From Desulfatitalea sp. (GTDB lineage Bacteria > Desulfobacterota > Desulfobacteria > Desulfobacterales > Desulfosarcinaceae), in the NCBI GenBank assembly GCA_018224505.1, contig JAGTVD010000334.1, forward strand, positions 1-11,499: DNA of 11,499 bases, read 5' to 3'. Position numbers and translations under genes: made by a program. Position 1 is the stretch's first letter, and every line of letters begins with the position of its first letter. Shown here piece after piece: positions 5,416-11,499 of this stretch. The notes under the pieces are model-generated. The model saw only the letters and a program-made list of their open reading frames with translations, did not search any database and was not told the DNA's origin.

Positions 5416-5736
5416 ATGTTTGAAGTAACCCCTGCGGCCACCGAGCAGATCTCTGCCTATTTCCAGGGCAAAGAGATCAAGCCCATCCGGATTTTTTTGA
5501 ACGAGGGCGGCTGAGGTGGTCCCGGCTTGGCCATGGCTCTGGATGAGCCTACCAGCAACGACCAGGAATTTGATGTGAGCGGTTTCAAGTATATTGTCAA
5601 CAAGGAGTTCCTGGATCGCGCCCAGCCCATTAAAGTCGATTTTCATATGTACGGGTTCAAGTTGGATTGCGGTATCGATTTCGGCAGCGGTTGTTCCGGC
5701 TGCGGCACCTCCGCTTCCAGCTCTTGCGGTTGCTGA
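5416..5736 (+). CDS. HesB/IscA-like selenoprotein (UGA-encoded Sec33)
   Basis: Read through the in-frame TGA at 5512-5514 as selenocysteine, this is one 106-aa protein of the HesB/IscA-like (iron-sulphur biogenesis) fold. The ATG at 5416 has a strong ribosome site (AAGGAGG, 5 bases upstream). The N-terminus MFEVTPAATEQISAYF and the strand IKPIRIFLNEGG are typical. The family's GGCGGP becomes GG-Sec-GGP, followed by GLAMALDEP, FDVSGFKYIVNKEFL and PIKVDFHMYGFKLD, all in frame on both sides of the UGA. The usual CxC end is replaced by an unusual Ser/Gly/Cys tail with Cys85, 93, 96, 104 and 106. HesB-like selenoproteins are a known but functionally uncharacterised group in anaerobic Deltaproteobacteria and marine metagenomes. 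Expression would require SelA/B/C/D, which are outside this window. A nonsense mutation is the alternative, but the SECIS-like hairpin and intact downstream frame argue against it. A call starting at 5527 or 5533 would lose the active site. Confidence 0.9.
5512..5549 (+). promoter_or_regulatory. Bacterial SECIS-like element (UGA plus hairpin)
   Basis: A hairpin GGCTC/GAGCC (5535-5539 with 5545-5549) has the 5-base apical loop UGGAU. An outer UGG/CCA pairing (5528-5530 with 5552-5554) may extend it. A G falls in the first two loop positions, and the loop begins about 26 bases after the UGA, inside the spacing known for bacterial SECIS elements bound by SelB. The element is also coding, as is usual in bacteria. 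Confidence 0.68.
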
Positions 5737-5769
5737 TCGACGCATAGCAAGCACCGATTGACAGAACAT

Positions 5770-5817
5770 AAAGGCGTTTGTGTGTGCCGCCGGCACGCCC
5801 GAGCGCCTTTTGTTTTT
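5770..5817 (+). terminator. Intrinsic terminator after the selenoprotein gene
   Basis: An outer stem AAAGGCG (5770-5776) pairs with CGCCTTT (5804-5810). An inner stem GTGCC (5784-5788) pairs with GGCAC (5792-5796). The structure is followed by TG and five T. It starts 34 bases after the selenoprotein stop and separates that gene from the SDR gene downstream. Confidence 0.82.
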
Positions 5818-5890
5818 CAGCAGGCAGGGAGAGGCACGGTATTGTGCGGCCCGTCACTAACATACCCTTCATTTCGAAAGGAGGTGACCC

Positions 5891-6799
5891 ATGCAACTGT
5901 TAATCACCGGCGGTACCGGCTTTGTTGGCAGCCATGCCAAAGCCCACTTCCTGGCGCAGGGCCATGAGGTCACCCTGCTCGGCACCCGGCCCGCACCGGA
6001 GGGTATCGAGGGTTCGCGGTGCCGCTATATTCAGGCGGACACCACCGAGCCGGGAGAGTGGCAGCAGGCCGTCGGCCAGGCCGATCTGATTCTCAATCTG
6101 GCCGGGCGCACCATTTTTCGGCGCTGGACCAGGCGTTACAAAGCGCAAATACGGGACAGCCGCATCCGCACGACTCAGAATCTGGTGGACGCCCTGAAGC
6201 CCGGACGCCCGGCGGTGCTGATCAGCACTTCGGCCGTGGGCTATTATGGCGATGGCGGGGATGCGGAACTCACTGAAGAGGCCCCCAGGGGGGATGATTT
6301 TCTGGCCGCCCTGGCCAGGGATTGGGAGGCTGCGGCCATGGGGGCAGTTGCCAAAGGCGCCCGCGTGGTCATTACGCGCTTCGGGATCGTTATGGGGCGC
6401 GGTGGCTCCCTGGCTAAAATGGTACCGGCGTTTCGCGCTTTCATGGGGGGCCCCCTTGGTACCGGTCAGCAGTGGTTCCCGTGGATTCATATGGAGGATC
6501 TGGTGGCAGGCCTGGATTTTCTGTACCGGCATCCGGAGCTCAATGGGGTATTCAATCTGTGCGGCCCCCATCCGGTGCGCAATCGGGAATTTGCCCAGCA
6601 GCTCGGCAAGGCGCTGGACCGTCCGGCCGTGGTTCCCGTGCCGACCCTGGCGCTCAAGCTGATGATGGGAGAACTTGCCGACACACTCCTGGCCAGCCAG
6701 CGGGCCTTACCGGCCAAACTGCTTGCGGCCGGCTTCCAATTCAAGTACCCTCATCTGGACACCGCCTTGGCTGACCTGCTCGCCACGGCAGCGGATTGA
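5891..6799 (+). CDS. TIGR01777-type SDR family oxidoreductase (YfcH/SDR39U1-like)
   Basis: The predicted product has 302 aa and belongs to the extended short-chain dehydrogenase/epimerase group typified by E. coli YfcH and human SDR39U1. The N-terminus MQLLITGGTGFVG carries the Rossmann GxxGxxG motif (Gly7, Gly10, Gly13) for NAD(P). ILNLAGRTIFRRWT, the family-typical SAVGYYGDGGDAELTEE, VVITRFGIVMGRGGSLAKM and FPWIHMEDLVAGLDFL follow. The C-terminus (RALPAKLLAAGFQFKYP) is the DUF1731 region. No classical YxxxK dyad is evident where expected, and no substrate is established for the family. The ribosome site, GAAAGGAGGTGA, is an almost perfect anti-16S match, so strong translation is expected. 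The gene heads a co-directional run with a small membrane protein and two nitroreductase-type genes. Length is normal for the family. Confidence 0.92.
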   Translation: MQLLITGGTGFVGSHAKAHFLAQGHEVTLLGTRPAPEGIEGSRCRYIQADTTEPGEWQQAVGQADLILNLAGRTIFRRWTRRYKAQIRDSRIRTTQNLVDALKPGRPAVLISTSAVGYYGDGGDAELTEEAPRGDDFLAALARDWEAAAMGAVAKGARVVITRFGIVMGRGGSLAKMVPAFRAFMGGPLGTGQQWFPWIHMEDLVAGLDFLYRHPELNGVFNLCGPHPVRNREFAQQLGKALDRPAVVPVPTLALKLMMGELADTLLASQRALPAKLLAAGFQFKYPHLDTALADLLATAAD

Positions 6800-6907
6800 T
6801 CTCGGGCCGCGGCTGCCCGGGAGATGCCGGGGATCGATGCCCACGACCACTAAGCCGGGGTGCGAATGGTAAGGCGCATCCACGACAAATGAGGATTCAT
6901 CACCAAT

Positions 6908-7075
6908 ATGTTATACTTGATTCTAATTGTCCTGTTCATTCTGGTCTTTGGTTTCCTCGGATGGCGCATCTGGCGCACCCAGGTTGTCGCGCCGCCTGCC
7001 AAGGTGGCGACCTATGTTTGCCCGCGCTGCAACGAACGCCATTGCGACTGCCACAAGGAAGAGGAAAAACCGTAA
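6908..7075 (+). CDS. Small membrane-anchored protein with Cys-rich tail (hypothetical)
   Basis: A 55-aa open frame. Residues 1-19 (MLYLILIVLFILVFGFLGW) form one strongly hydrophobic helix. A basic junction (RIWRTQ), a short Pro/Ala linker and a C-terminus with Cys38, Cys41, Cys46 and Cys48 (CPRC-NERH-CDC) follow, ending in an acidic KEEEK tail. The Arg-rich junction puts the Cys cluster in the cytoplasm by the positive-inside rule. The spacing could hold a metal, but no known family comes to mind. A GAGG at 6891-6894 lies 13 bases upstream of the ATG, a long but possible spacing. Codon third positions become GC-rich after the hydrophobic part, as in the neighbours. It sits 108 bases after the SDR gene and 36 bases before the nitroreductase, so cotranscription is likely. 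Function is unknown. Confidence 0.72.
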   Translation: MLYLILIVLFILVFGFLGWRIWRTQVVAPPAKVATYVCPRCNERHCDCHKEEEKP

Positions 7076-7111
7076 CATTAATCTTTTTAACCATCTGCAA
7101 GGAGGCGCTGC

Positions 7112-7657
7112 ATGACTGATCTGATGACGCTGATGCAAGAGCGACGGAGTGTGCGCAAGTATGAGGAGCGACCGGTGACCGAGGAAACGCTGCAAAAAGT
7201 ACTCGAAGCGGTTCGCTGGGCCCCTTCCTGGACCAATTGTCAGTGCTGGGAGGTGATTGTGGTCAAGGACCCGGCCATCAAGGCACAACTCCAGGCCAGC
7301 CTGCCCCCCAAAGGCAATCCGGCCGCCAGTGCCTTGGTCCAGGCGCCTGTGGTGCTGGTGATGTGCGCCAAGTCCGGTGTATCAGGATTCTACAAGGATC
7401 AGCCCAGCACCCAATTCGGGGAGTGGATGATGTACGACCTGGGGTTGGCCACCCAAAACCTCTGCCTGATGGCCCACAGCCTGGGGCTGGGTACTGTGGT
7501 GGTGGGCCTGTTCGATCATCAAAAGGCCCGGCAAGCGGTGGGCGTGCCTGCCGGATACGAACTGGTCACCATGATTCCATTAGGATATCCAGCCAAATCG
7601 GGCGCCGCCCCCAAACGGCGGGAGGTTTCCGAGTTTACCCACCCGGAAAAGTGGTAG
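7112..7657 (+). CDS. Nitroreductase-family FMN flavoprotein
   Basis: The predicted product has 181 aa, normal for a single-domain nitroreductase. These are FMN-dependent, usually dimeric, NAD(P)H-using reductases of nitroaromatics, quinones or unknown natural substrates. Typical features are the N-terminal FMN-phosphate motif ERRSVRKYEERPV (Arg11, Arg12, Ser13), the helix-turn WAPSWTNCQCWEVIVV, in which Cys residues follow the conserved Asn, the long helix MMYDLGLATQNLCLMAHSLGLGTVVVG, and the late segment MIPLGYPAK. The ATG at 7112 follows AAGGAGG with good spacing. The gene ends only 10 bases before the SagB-type gene, which suggests translational coupling. The natural substrate cannot be inferred from sequence alone. 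Confidence 0.92.
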   Translation: MTDLMTLMQERRSVRKYEERPVTEETLQKVLEAVRWAPSWTNCQCWEVIVVKDPAIKAQLQASLPPKGNPAASALVQAPVVLVMCAKSGVSGFYKDQPSTQFGEWMMYDLGLATQNLCLMAHSLGLGTVVVGLFDHQKARQAVGVPAGYELVTMIPLGYPAKSGAAPKRREVSEFTHPEKW

Positions 7658-7667
7658 CATCGCGGCG

Positions 7668-9284
7668 ATGACCCATCCCCTCCTGCAATACCATGACGCC
7701 ACGAAACACCATTACCACCGCTACGCACGATCAGCCGGACACATGGATTGGGCCAATCAGCCCAATCCATTTCGTGCTTACGAAGGTGTCACGCGATACT
7801 CCCTGTCCAGGCAAGGGCAGGATCCGGAGGGGACCGACGCCCAGCTTTTCATGCCGGGTGCTTTTCTCCCGCAACCGCTGAACAGCCGGACACTGAGTGA
7901 TTTTCTGGGGCTCAGCCTGGGCCTTTCGGCTTGGAAAGCGGCCGGCGGCAGCCGCTGGTCCCTGCGGATCAATCCATCCTCGGGGAACCTGCATCCCACC
8001 GAAGGGTATCTCCTCCTGCCGCCGCTGGACCCATTTCCCGGCGCTGGTGTGTGCCATTACAACCCGTTTCATCACGCCCTGGAGCCACGGGCCGAGATGC
8101 CCCAAGGGGTTTGGCCGTCGTGGGAAAACCATTTCCAAGGACCGGGCTTCGCCGTCGTCCTGACCACCATCTTCTGGCGCGAATCGTGGAAGTACGGCGA
8201 GCGGGCTTTCCGGTACTGCCTTCTGGATGGCGGGCATGCCCTGGCCGCACTTAGCCTGGCCGCCCGCCTGCACGGTTGGGCCCTCACCTGCCTGACCGGC
8301 GCCGGGGACGACCAGATCGACACCTTACTCGGGTTGGATCGCACCCCGTGGCACCCCGGGGAGACCGAGCATGCCGAGTTGATTTGCTGGGTTTCATCGG
8401 ATGCCGTCCCGGCGGAGGTGCCCCGCCACCTGCCCGACTCCCTGGTGCGGCCCTTCGCCGACCTGGATTTCAAGGGGCGTCCCAACCGTCTGAGCGGTCG
8501 GGCGGCACGCTGGCCGATCATCGACGACGCCGCCGCCGCGGCCCGCAAAGCCGCCACGCCCGCGCTGCCATATGCCCCGGTTTCCCGTCCCATGGCCTTT
8601 ACCCCGCCGGCCGCGGGCAGCGCCGCCGGGGTCATTCGCCGGCGGCGCAGCGCGATGGCCTATGATCCACGCCAAAGCATTACCGTTACCCATTTTCTGG
8701 CCATGCTCGAGCGCACACTGCCCCGGACCGGGGTGCCCCCGTTCGCCGCCGCCGTGATGGACCCGACCGTAGATCTGCTGCTCTTTGTCCACCGTGTGGC
8801 CGGCTTGACACCCGGCCTCTACTGGCTGCAGCGCACGGTTTCGTCCCCAGCCGCAGAGCGGCCGGCCTGGCACGCCTCATGGGCCTGGCAACCGGTGCGC
8901 CCCGATTTTCCCCTATGGCTGCTCAAGACGGCCGATGTCCGCCATGACGCCATGGAACTGAGCTGCCATCAGGAGATCGCCGGTCACAGCGCCTTCGCTT
9001 TGGCCATGCTGGCCCCCCTGAAAACCATGGTGGCGCGCCAGCCCTTTTTCTACCGTCACCTGCACTGGGAGTGCGGTATGATCGGCCAGGTGCTCTACCT
9101 GGAAGCAGAGGCCCACGGGGTCCGCGGTACGGGCATCGGCTGCTTCTTTGACGAACCGGTTCAGCAAATGCTCGGCATCACGGACGATTGCTTGCAGAGC
9201 CTTTACCACTTCACCATCGGCCACCCCATGGACGACCCCCGCCTGGCCACCCTGGCTCCCTACCACCATTTGGAGAGGCAATAG
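7668..9284 (+). CDS. SagB/ThcOx-type dehydrogenase with two nitroreductase domains
   Basis: The predicted product has 538 aa and two nitroreductase folds in tandem. Domain 1 (about 40-290) carries RINPSSGNLHPTEGYLL (from Arg100), matching the SagB SAGxxxP region, and FRYCLLDGGHALAALSLAARLHGW. Domain 2 starts near RRRRSAMAYDP (Arg324-Pro333) and includes a second late-fold segment, LYLEAEAHGVRGTGIGCFFDEP. The N-terminal HDATKHHYHRYARSAGHMDWANQ is typical of this standalone proteobacterial subgroup. SagB proper oxidises azolines to azoles in thiazole/oxazole-modified peptides. Here there is no cyclodehydratase or precursor peptide in view, so that role should not be assumed. The gene starts 10 bases after the nitroreductase stop with no clear ribosome site of its own, which fits coupling. 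A perfect inverted repeat lies at codons 26-35. Confidence 0.9.
   Translation: MTHPLLQYHDATKHHYHRYARSAGHMDWANQPNPFRAYEGVTRYSLSRQGQDPEGTDAQLFMPGAFLPQPLNSRTLSDFLGLSLGLSAWKAAGGSRWSLRINPSSGNLHPTEGYLLLPPLDPFPGAGVCHYNPFHHALEPRAEMPQGVWPSWENHFQGPGFAVVLTTIFWRESWKYGERAFRYCLLDGGHALAALSLAARLHGWALTCLTGAGDDQIDTLLGLDRTPWHPGETEHAELICWVSSDAVPAEVPRHLPDSLVRPFADLDFKGRPNRLSGRAARWPIIDDAAAAARKAATPALPYAPVSRPMAFTPPAAGSAAGVIRRRRSAMAYDPRQSITVTHFLAMLERTLPRTGVPPFAAAVMDPTVDLLLFVHRVAGLTPGLYWLQRTVSSPAAERPAWHASWAWQPVRPDFPLWLLKTADVRHDAMELSCHQEIAGHSAFALAMLAPLKTMVARQPFFYRHLHWECGMIGQVLYLEAEAHGVRGTGIGCFFDEPVQQMLGITDDCLQSLYHFTIGHPMDDPRLATLAPYHHLERQ
7743..7770. repeat. Perfect 11-bp inverted repeat inside the SagB-type gene
   Basis: ATGGATTGGGC (7743-7753) and GCCCAATCCAT (7760-7770) are exact reverse complements around the 6-base spacer CAATCA. 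The repeat lies at codons 26-35, encoding MDWANQPNP. No T-run follows, so it is not a classical terminator. In RNA it would be a stable hairpin near the 5' end of the coding sequence. Confidence 0.75.
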
Positions 9285-9304
9285 GCGGGTGGCCGCCTGA
9301 TTTT
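9283..9304 (+). terminator. Weak terminator candidate overlapping the SagB-type stop codon
   Basis: AGGCGG (9283-9288) pairs with CCGCCT (9293-9298) around GTGG, followed by GA and TTTT. The stem is short but entirely GC-rich at its core, and the T-run is only four bases. It lies exactly where the four-gene run ends. Confidence 0.45.
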
Positions 9305-9455
9305 CTGAATTCAGCAGCCCCTGGTGACACTTGAACGCCGTTGCGTGCAGCGCTGCACCCCATCAACCGGGCTCACCGGCTCACCTTCCACACAGCCGCG
9401 ACCATGAAGACGAATTGCATGCGATTGCCCGTGCGCCAGGTCCGGCCAACCCCGT

Positions 9456-9484
9456 TTGCCAATCCCGCCCCATGCCCCTATATT
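9456..9484 (+). promoter_or_regulatory. Sigma-70-type promoter of the YyaL-like gene
   Basis: TTGCCA (9456-9461) is followed after exactly 17 bases by TATATT (9479-9484); each box matches consensus at five of six positions. Transcription should begin near 9491, about 70 bases before the start at 9563. The rest of the gap from 9305 to 9455 shows no gene. Confidence 0.62.
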
Positions 9485-9562
9485 ACATCATGATTATCTC
9501 TAAGGCGTCGGACCTTTGCTTCTGCGCCAGGCGCTTGTCGATTGCAACCCACGGAGGCATCC

Positions 9563-11389
9563 ATGCCCAACCGACTCATCAACGAAAAAAGCCCCTACCT
9601 GCTACAGCATGCCCACAATCCCGTGGATTGGTACCCCTGGGGGCCGGAGGCATTTGAAACCGCCCGGCGGGAGAACAAACCCCTCTTTCTGTCCGTGGGC
9701 TACGCCACCTGCCACTGGTGTCATGTGATGGAACGCGAATCGTTCGAGGACGCCGAGGCGGCGGCGGTTCTCAATCGCAGCTTCGTGTGTGTAAAAGTGG
9801 ACCGCGAGGAGCGACCGGACATCGACACGCTTTACATGGCCGCCTGCCAACTCGTCACCGGCGGGGGCGGTTGGCCCATGACCATTGTGATGACACCCGA
9901 CAAAAAACCCTTCTTTGCAGGCACCTATATCCCCAAGCAGAGCGCTATGGGTCGTTTCGGACTGATCGAGCTGTGCAACAAGATCACGGAATTGTGGCAG
10001 CAATCCCCCGACCGCGTCCTGGAATCGGCCGACGCCCTGGTCGGCCACCTGGCCGATGCATTTGTATACAGCGCCGATCCGGCCGATCCCGATCCATCCG
10101 TGATCACCCAGGCCGTGAAAGCCACCCTGGATCGCCAGGATACCCAGTTCGGCGGCTTCGATACCGCCCCCAAATTTCCCATGGCCCACCGGCTCACCTT
10201 TTTGCTCGGGGCCTATGCCCGCGACAAGGACGCGCGGGTGCTGGCAGCCACCACCCGCGCGCTGACCGCCATGCGCCTGGGGGGGCTATGGGATCATTTG
10301 GGTTTCGGGTTCCATCGGTACAGCACCGACCGCCAGTGGCTGCTGCCCCATTTCGAAAAGATGCTATATGACCAGGCCTTTTTGGCCATGGCCTACCTGG
10401 AAGGGTACGCCGCCACCGGCAACCCGCTTTTTTCCCAAACCGCCAGGGAGATCTTTACCTATGTCCTGCGCGACATGACCGACGCGCAGGGCGGTTTTTT
10501 CACCGCCGAGGATGCCGACAGTGAAGGCGAGGAGGGCAAATTCTATGTCTGGTCCCAAGCCGGGTTCGACGCTCACCTGGCTTCCGATGAGGCGGGCACA
10601 CCCTGGGGTCGTATTCTCAATGTACAACCCGAAGGCAACTTTCTCGAAGAGGCCACCGGCCATAAAACCGGAACCAACATTCTTCACCTGACCGATGCCT
10701 GGGACGTTTGGGCCCAGCGGTTGCAGATCCCGGCGGACACCCTGGCCCGGCAGTGGGAAGCGCTGCGTCAACGCCTGTTCGCAACGCGCGTGAAACGGAT
10801 CCCGCCGCTCAAGGATGACAAGATTCTCACCGACTGGAATGGTATGATGATCGCCGCCCTGGCCCAAGGCGCGGCGGCCCTGGACCGAACGGACTATCTG
10901 GACGCCGCCCGCAAGGCCGCCGGATTCATCCTGGAACGGATGCGGGATGCCAACGGCCGGTTGCTGCACCGCTACCGCGAGGGGCAGGCGGGGATCTCCG
11001 CCACCGCCAACGACTACGCTTTTTTTATCATGGGCCTGATCGCGCTGCACCGCGCTGACAATGACCGGCATTGGCTGGAGCGGGCCACCGAGCTGCAAGG
11101 GCGGATGAACCTCGATTTTCAGGACGGCGATCACGGCGGTTTCTTCCTTACCGGCGCCGGCGCACCGGATCTGCCGGTGCGGCCCAAGGAGATATACGAC
11201 GGGGCTATTCCGTCGGCCAACGCCGTTACCTTGCACAATCTGCTGCACTTGGGCGACCTTACCGGCCAGACCCAATGGCGGGCCCAGGCCCGGGATTTGA
11301 TTCGGGCCTTCGGCGGGTCGTTGCGCCGGCAACCGGTGGCCTACTTGCATATGCTGGACGGGTGGCGGCGGTATGCAGCTGAACGGTAA
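9563..11389 (+). CDS. Thioredoxin-domain protein, YyaL/SSP411 (DUF255) family
   Basis: The predicted product has 608 aa and belongs to the widespread family of B. subtilis YyaL and human SPATA20/SSP411. The N-terminal DUF255 thioredoxin-like domain (about 1-160) has the hallmark NEKSPYLLQHAHNPVDWYPW, the CxxC site CHWC (Cys50, Cys53) within ATCHWCHVMERESF, then VDREERPDID and GGWPMTIVMTPD. The rest (about 180-600) is an alpha/alpha-barrel-type region resembling six-hairpin glycosidases and epimerases, with LGGLWDHLGFGFHRYSTD, LPHFEKMLYDQA, EDADSEGEEGKFYVW and DDKILTDWNGMMI. It is shorter than YyaL (close to 690 aa) but has all the usual blocks. The biochemical role of the family is not settled. 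I chose the ATG at 9563 over the one at 9542 because GGAGG (9553-9557) is correctly spaced and MPNRLINEKSPYLL is the normal start. It lies behind its own promoter and 278 bases from the previous gene. Confidence 0.94.
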   Translation: MPNRLINEKSPYLLQHAHNPVDWYPWGPEAFETARRENKPLFLSVGYATCHWCHVMERESFEDAEAAAVLNRSFVCVKVDREERPDIDTLYMAACQLVTGGGGWPMTIVMTPDKKPFFAGTYIPKQSAMGRFGLIELCNKITELWQQSPDRVLESADALVGHLADAFVYSADPADPDPSVITQAVKATLDRQDTQFGGFDTAPKFPMAHRLTFLLGAYARDKDARVLAATTRALTAMRLGGLWDHLGFGFHRYSTDRQWLLPHFEKMLYDQAFLAMAYLEGYAATGNPLFSQTAREIFTYVLRDMTDAQGGFFTAEDADSEGEEGKFYVWSQAGFDAHLASDEAGTPWGRILNVQPEGNFLEEATGHKTGTNILHLTDAWDVWAQRLQIPADTLARQWEALRQRLFATRVKRIPPLKDDKILTDWNGMMIAALAQGAAALDRTDYLDAARKAAGFILERMRDANGRLLHRYREGQAGISATANDYAFFIMGLIALHRADNDRHWLERATELQGRMNLDFQDGDHGGFFLTGAGAPDLPVRPKEIYDGAIPSANAVTLHNLLHLGDLTGQTQWRAQARDLIRAFGGSLRRQPVAYLHMLDGWRRYAAER

Positions 11390-11449
11390 TCGAGAGCGAT
11401 GCATCGCGGTAGTACGGCATGAACCCCTATTAATGGAGAAGAGGCAACA
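11390..11449. other. Short gap with a perfect 12-bp palindrome
   Basis: GCGATGCATCGC (11396-11407) is a perfect palindrome directly after the YyaL-like stop codon. No T-run follows, so it is not a clear terminator. With only 60 bases to the next start, the last two genes may share a transcript. Confidence 0.4.
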
Positions 11450-11499
11450 ATGAGCATTGGACCGATGAGCCCGGAAGCGCTGCGGCGCTATATTCAGAC
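11450..11499 (+). CDS. 5' end of a further gene, cut by the window edge
   Basis: The ATG at 11450 follows a purine-rich ribosome site GGAGAAGAGG (11435-11444). Sixteen codons are visible (MSIGPMSPEALRRYIQ) and the frame runs off the window. The SPEALRRYI opening resembles the first helix of rhodanese-type domains, but 16 residues cannot prove this. It is co-directional with the YyaL-like gene, 60 bases downstream. Confidence 0.65.
   Translation, partial: MSIGPMSPEALRRYIQ

Noticed and set aside
5527..5736. Separate short gene starting at an ATG after the UGA
   Set aside because: The sequence upstream of the UGA is the N-terminal half of the same IscA-like fold with the ribosome site; the internal ATGs have none.
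7668..9284. Thiazole/oxazole peptide biosynthesis cluster based on the SagB-type gene
   Set aside because: No YcaO/SagC/SagD homologue or precursor peptide is present on either side within the window.
10364..11404. 346-aa minus-strand open frame opposite the YyaL-like gene
   Set aside because: It is a mirror frame of a well-conserved coding region and has no signals of its own.

Overview
The window looks like a chromosomal segment of a Gram-negative, GC-rich (roughly 58-60% by eye), probably anaerobic member of the Desulfobacterota (former Deltaproteobacteria). The grounds are two outer-membrane lipid-transport proteins (MlaA, MlaC), a c-di-GMP-I riboswitch behind a sigma-54-like promoter, an IscA/HesB-like selenoprotein, and a long FmdB-type zinc-ribbon protein. 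This placement is inference from gene content; no rRNA or phylogenetic marker is present.

Layout. (1) 58-1718, minus strand: an mlaC-mlaA pair behind a good sigma-70 promoter (TTGACA-17-TATATA). (2) 1719-4387: an AT-rich intergenic region, then a near-consensus sigma-54 promoter, a GEMM-I (c-di-GMP-I) aptamer, an intrinsic terminator, and a 722-aa PocR/GAF/PAS/GGDEF diguanylate cyclase. The 3' side of the aptamer can pair with the 3' arm of the terminator, so the leader reads as an OFF switch. The cyclase also keeps an RxxD inhibitory site, so product feedback is encoded at both RNA and protein level. (3) 4571-5161: a promoter and an FmdB-like protein with an acidic extension. (4) 5416-5817: a HesB/IscA-like selenoprotein with an in-frame UGA at codon 33, a bacterial SECIS-like hairpin and a strong terminator. 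Ordinary gene calling would break or shorten this gene. (5) 5891-9284: a co-directional run of a TIGR01777-type SDR, a 55-aa membrane protein with a Cys-rich tail (below usual ORF length cut-offs), a nitroreductase, and a SagB/ThcOx-type double nitroreductase. (6) 9456-11389: a promoter and a YyaL/SSP411-type thioredoxin-domain protein (DUF255). (7) 11450 to the end: the first 16 codons of another gene.

The regions appear to be independent transcription units, not one pathway. The strongest points are the c-di-GMP autoregulatory circuit and the selenoprotein. I see no mobile element, CRISPR array, tRNA or rRNA.
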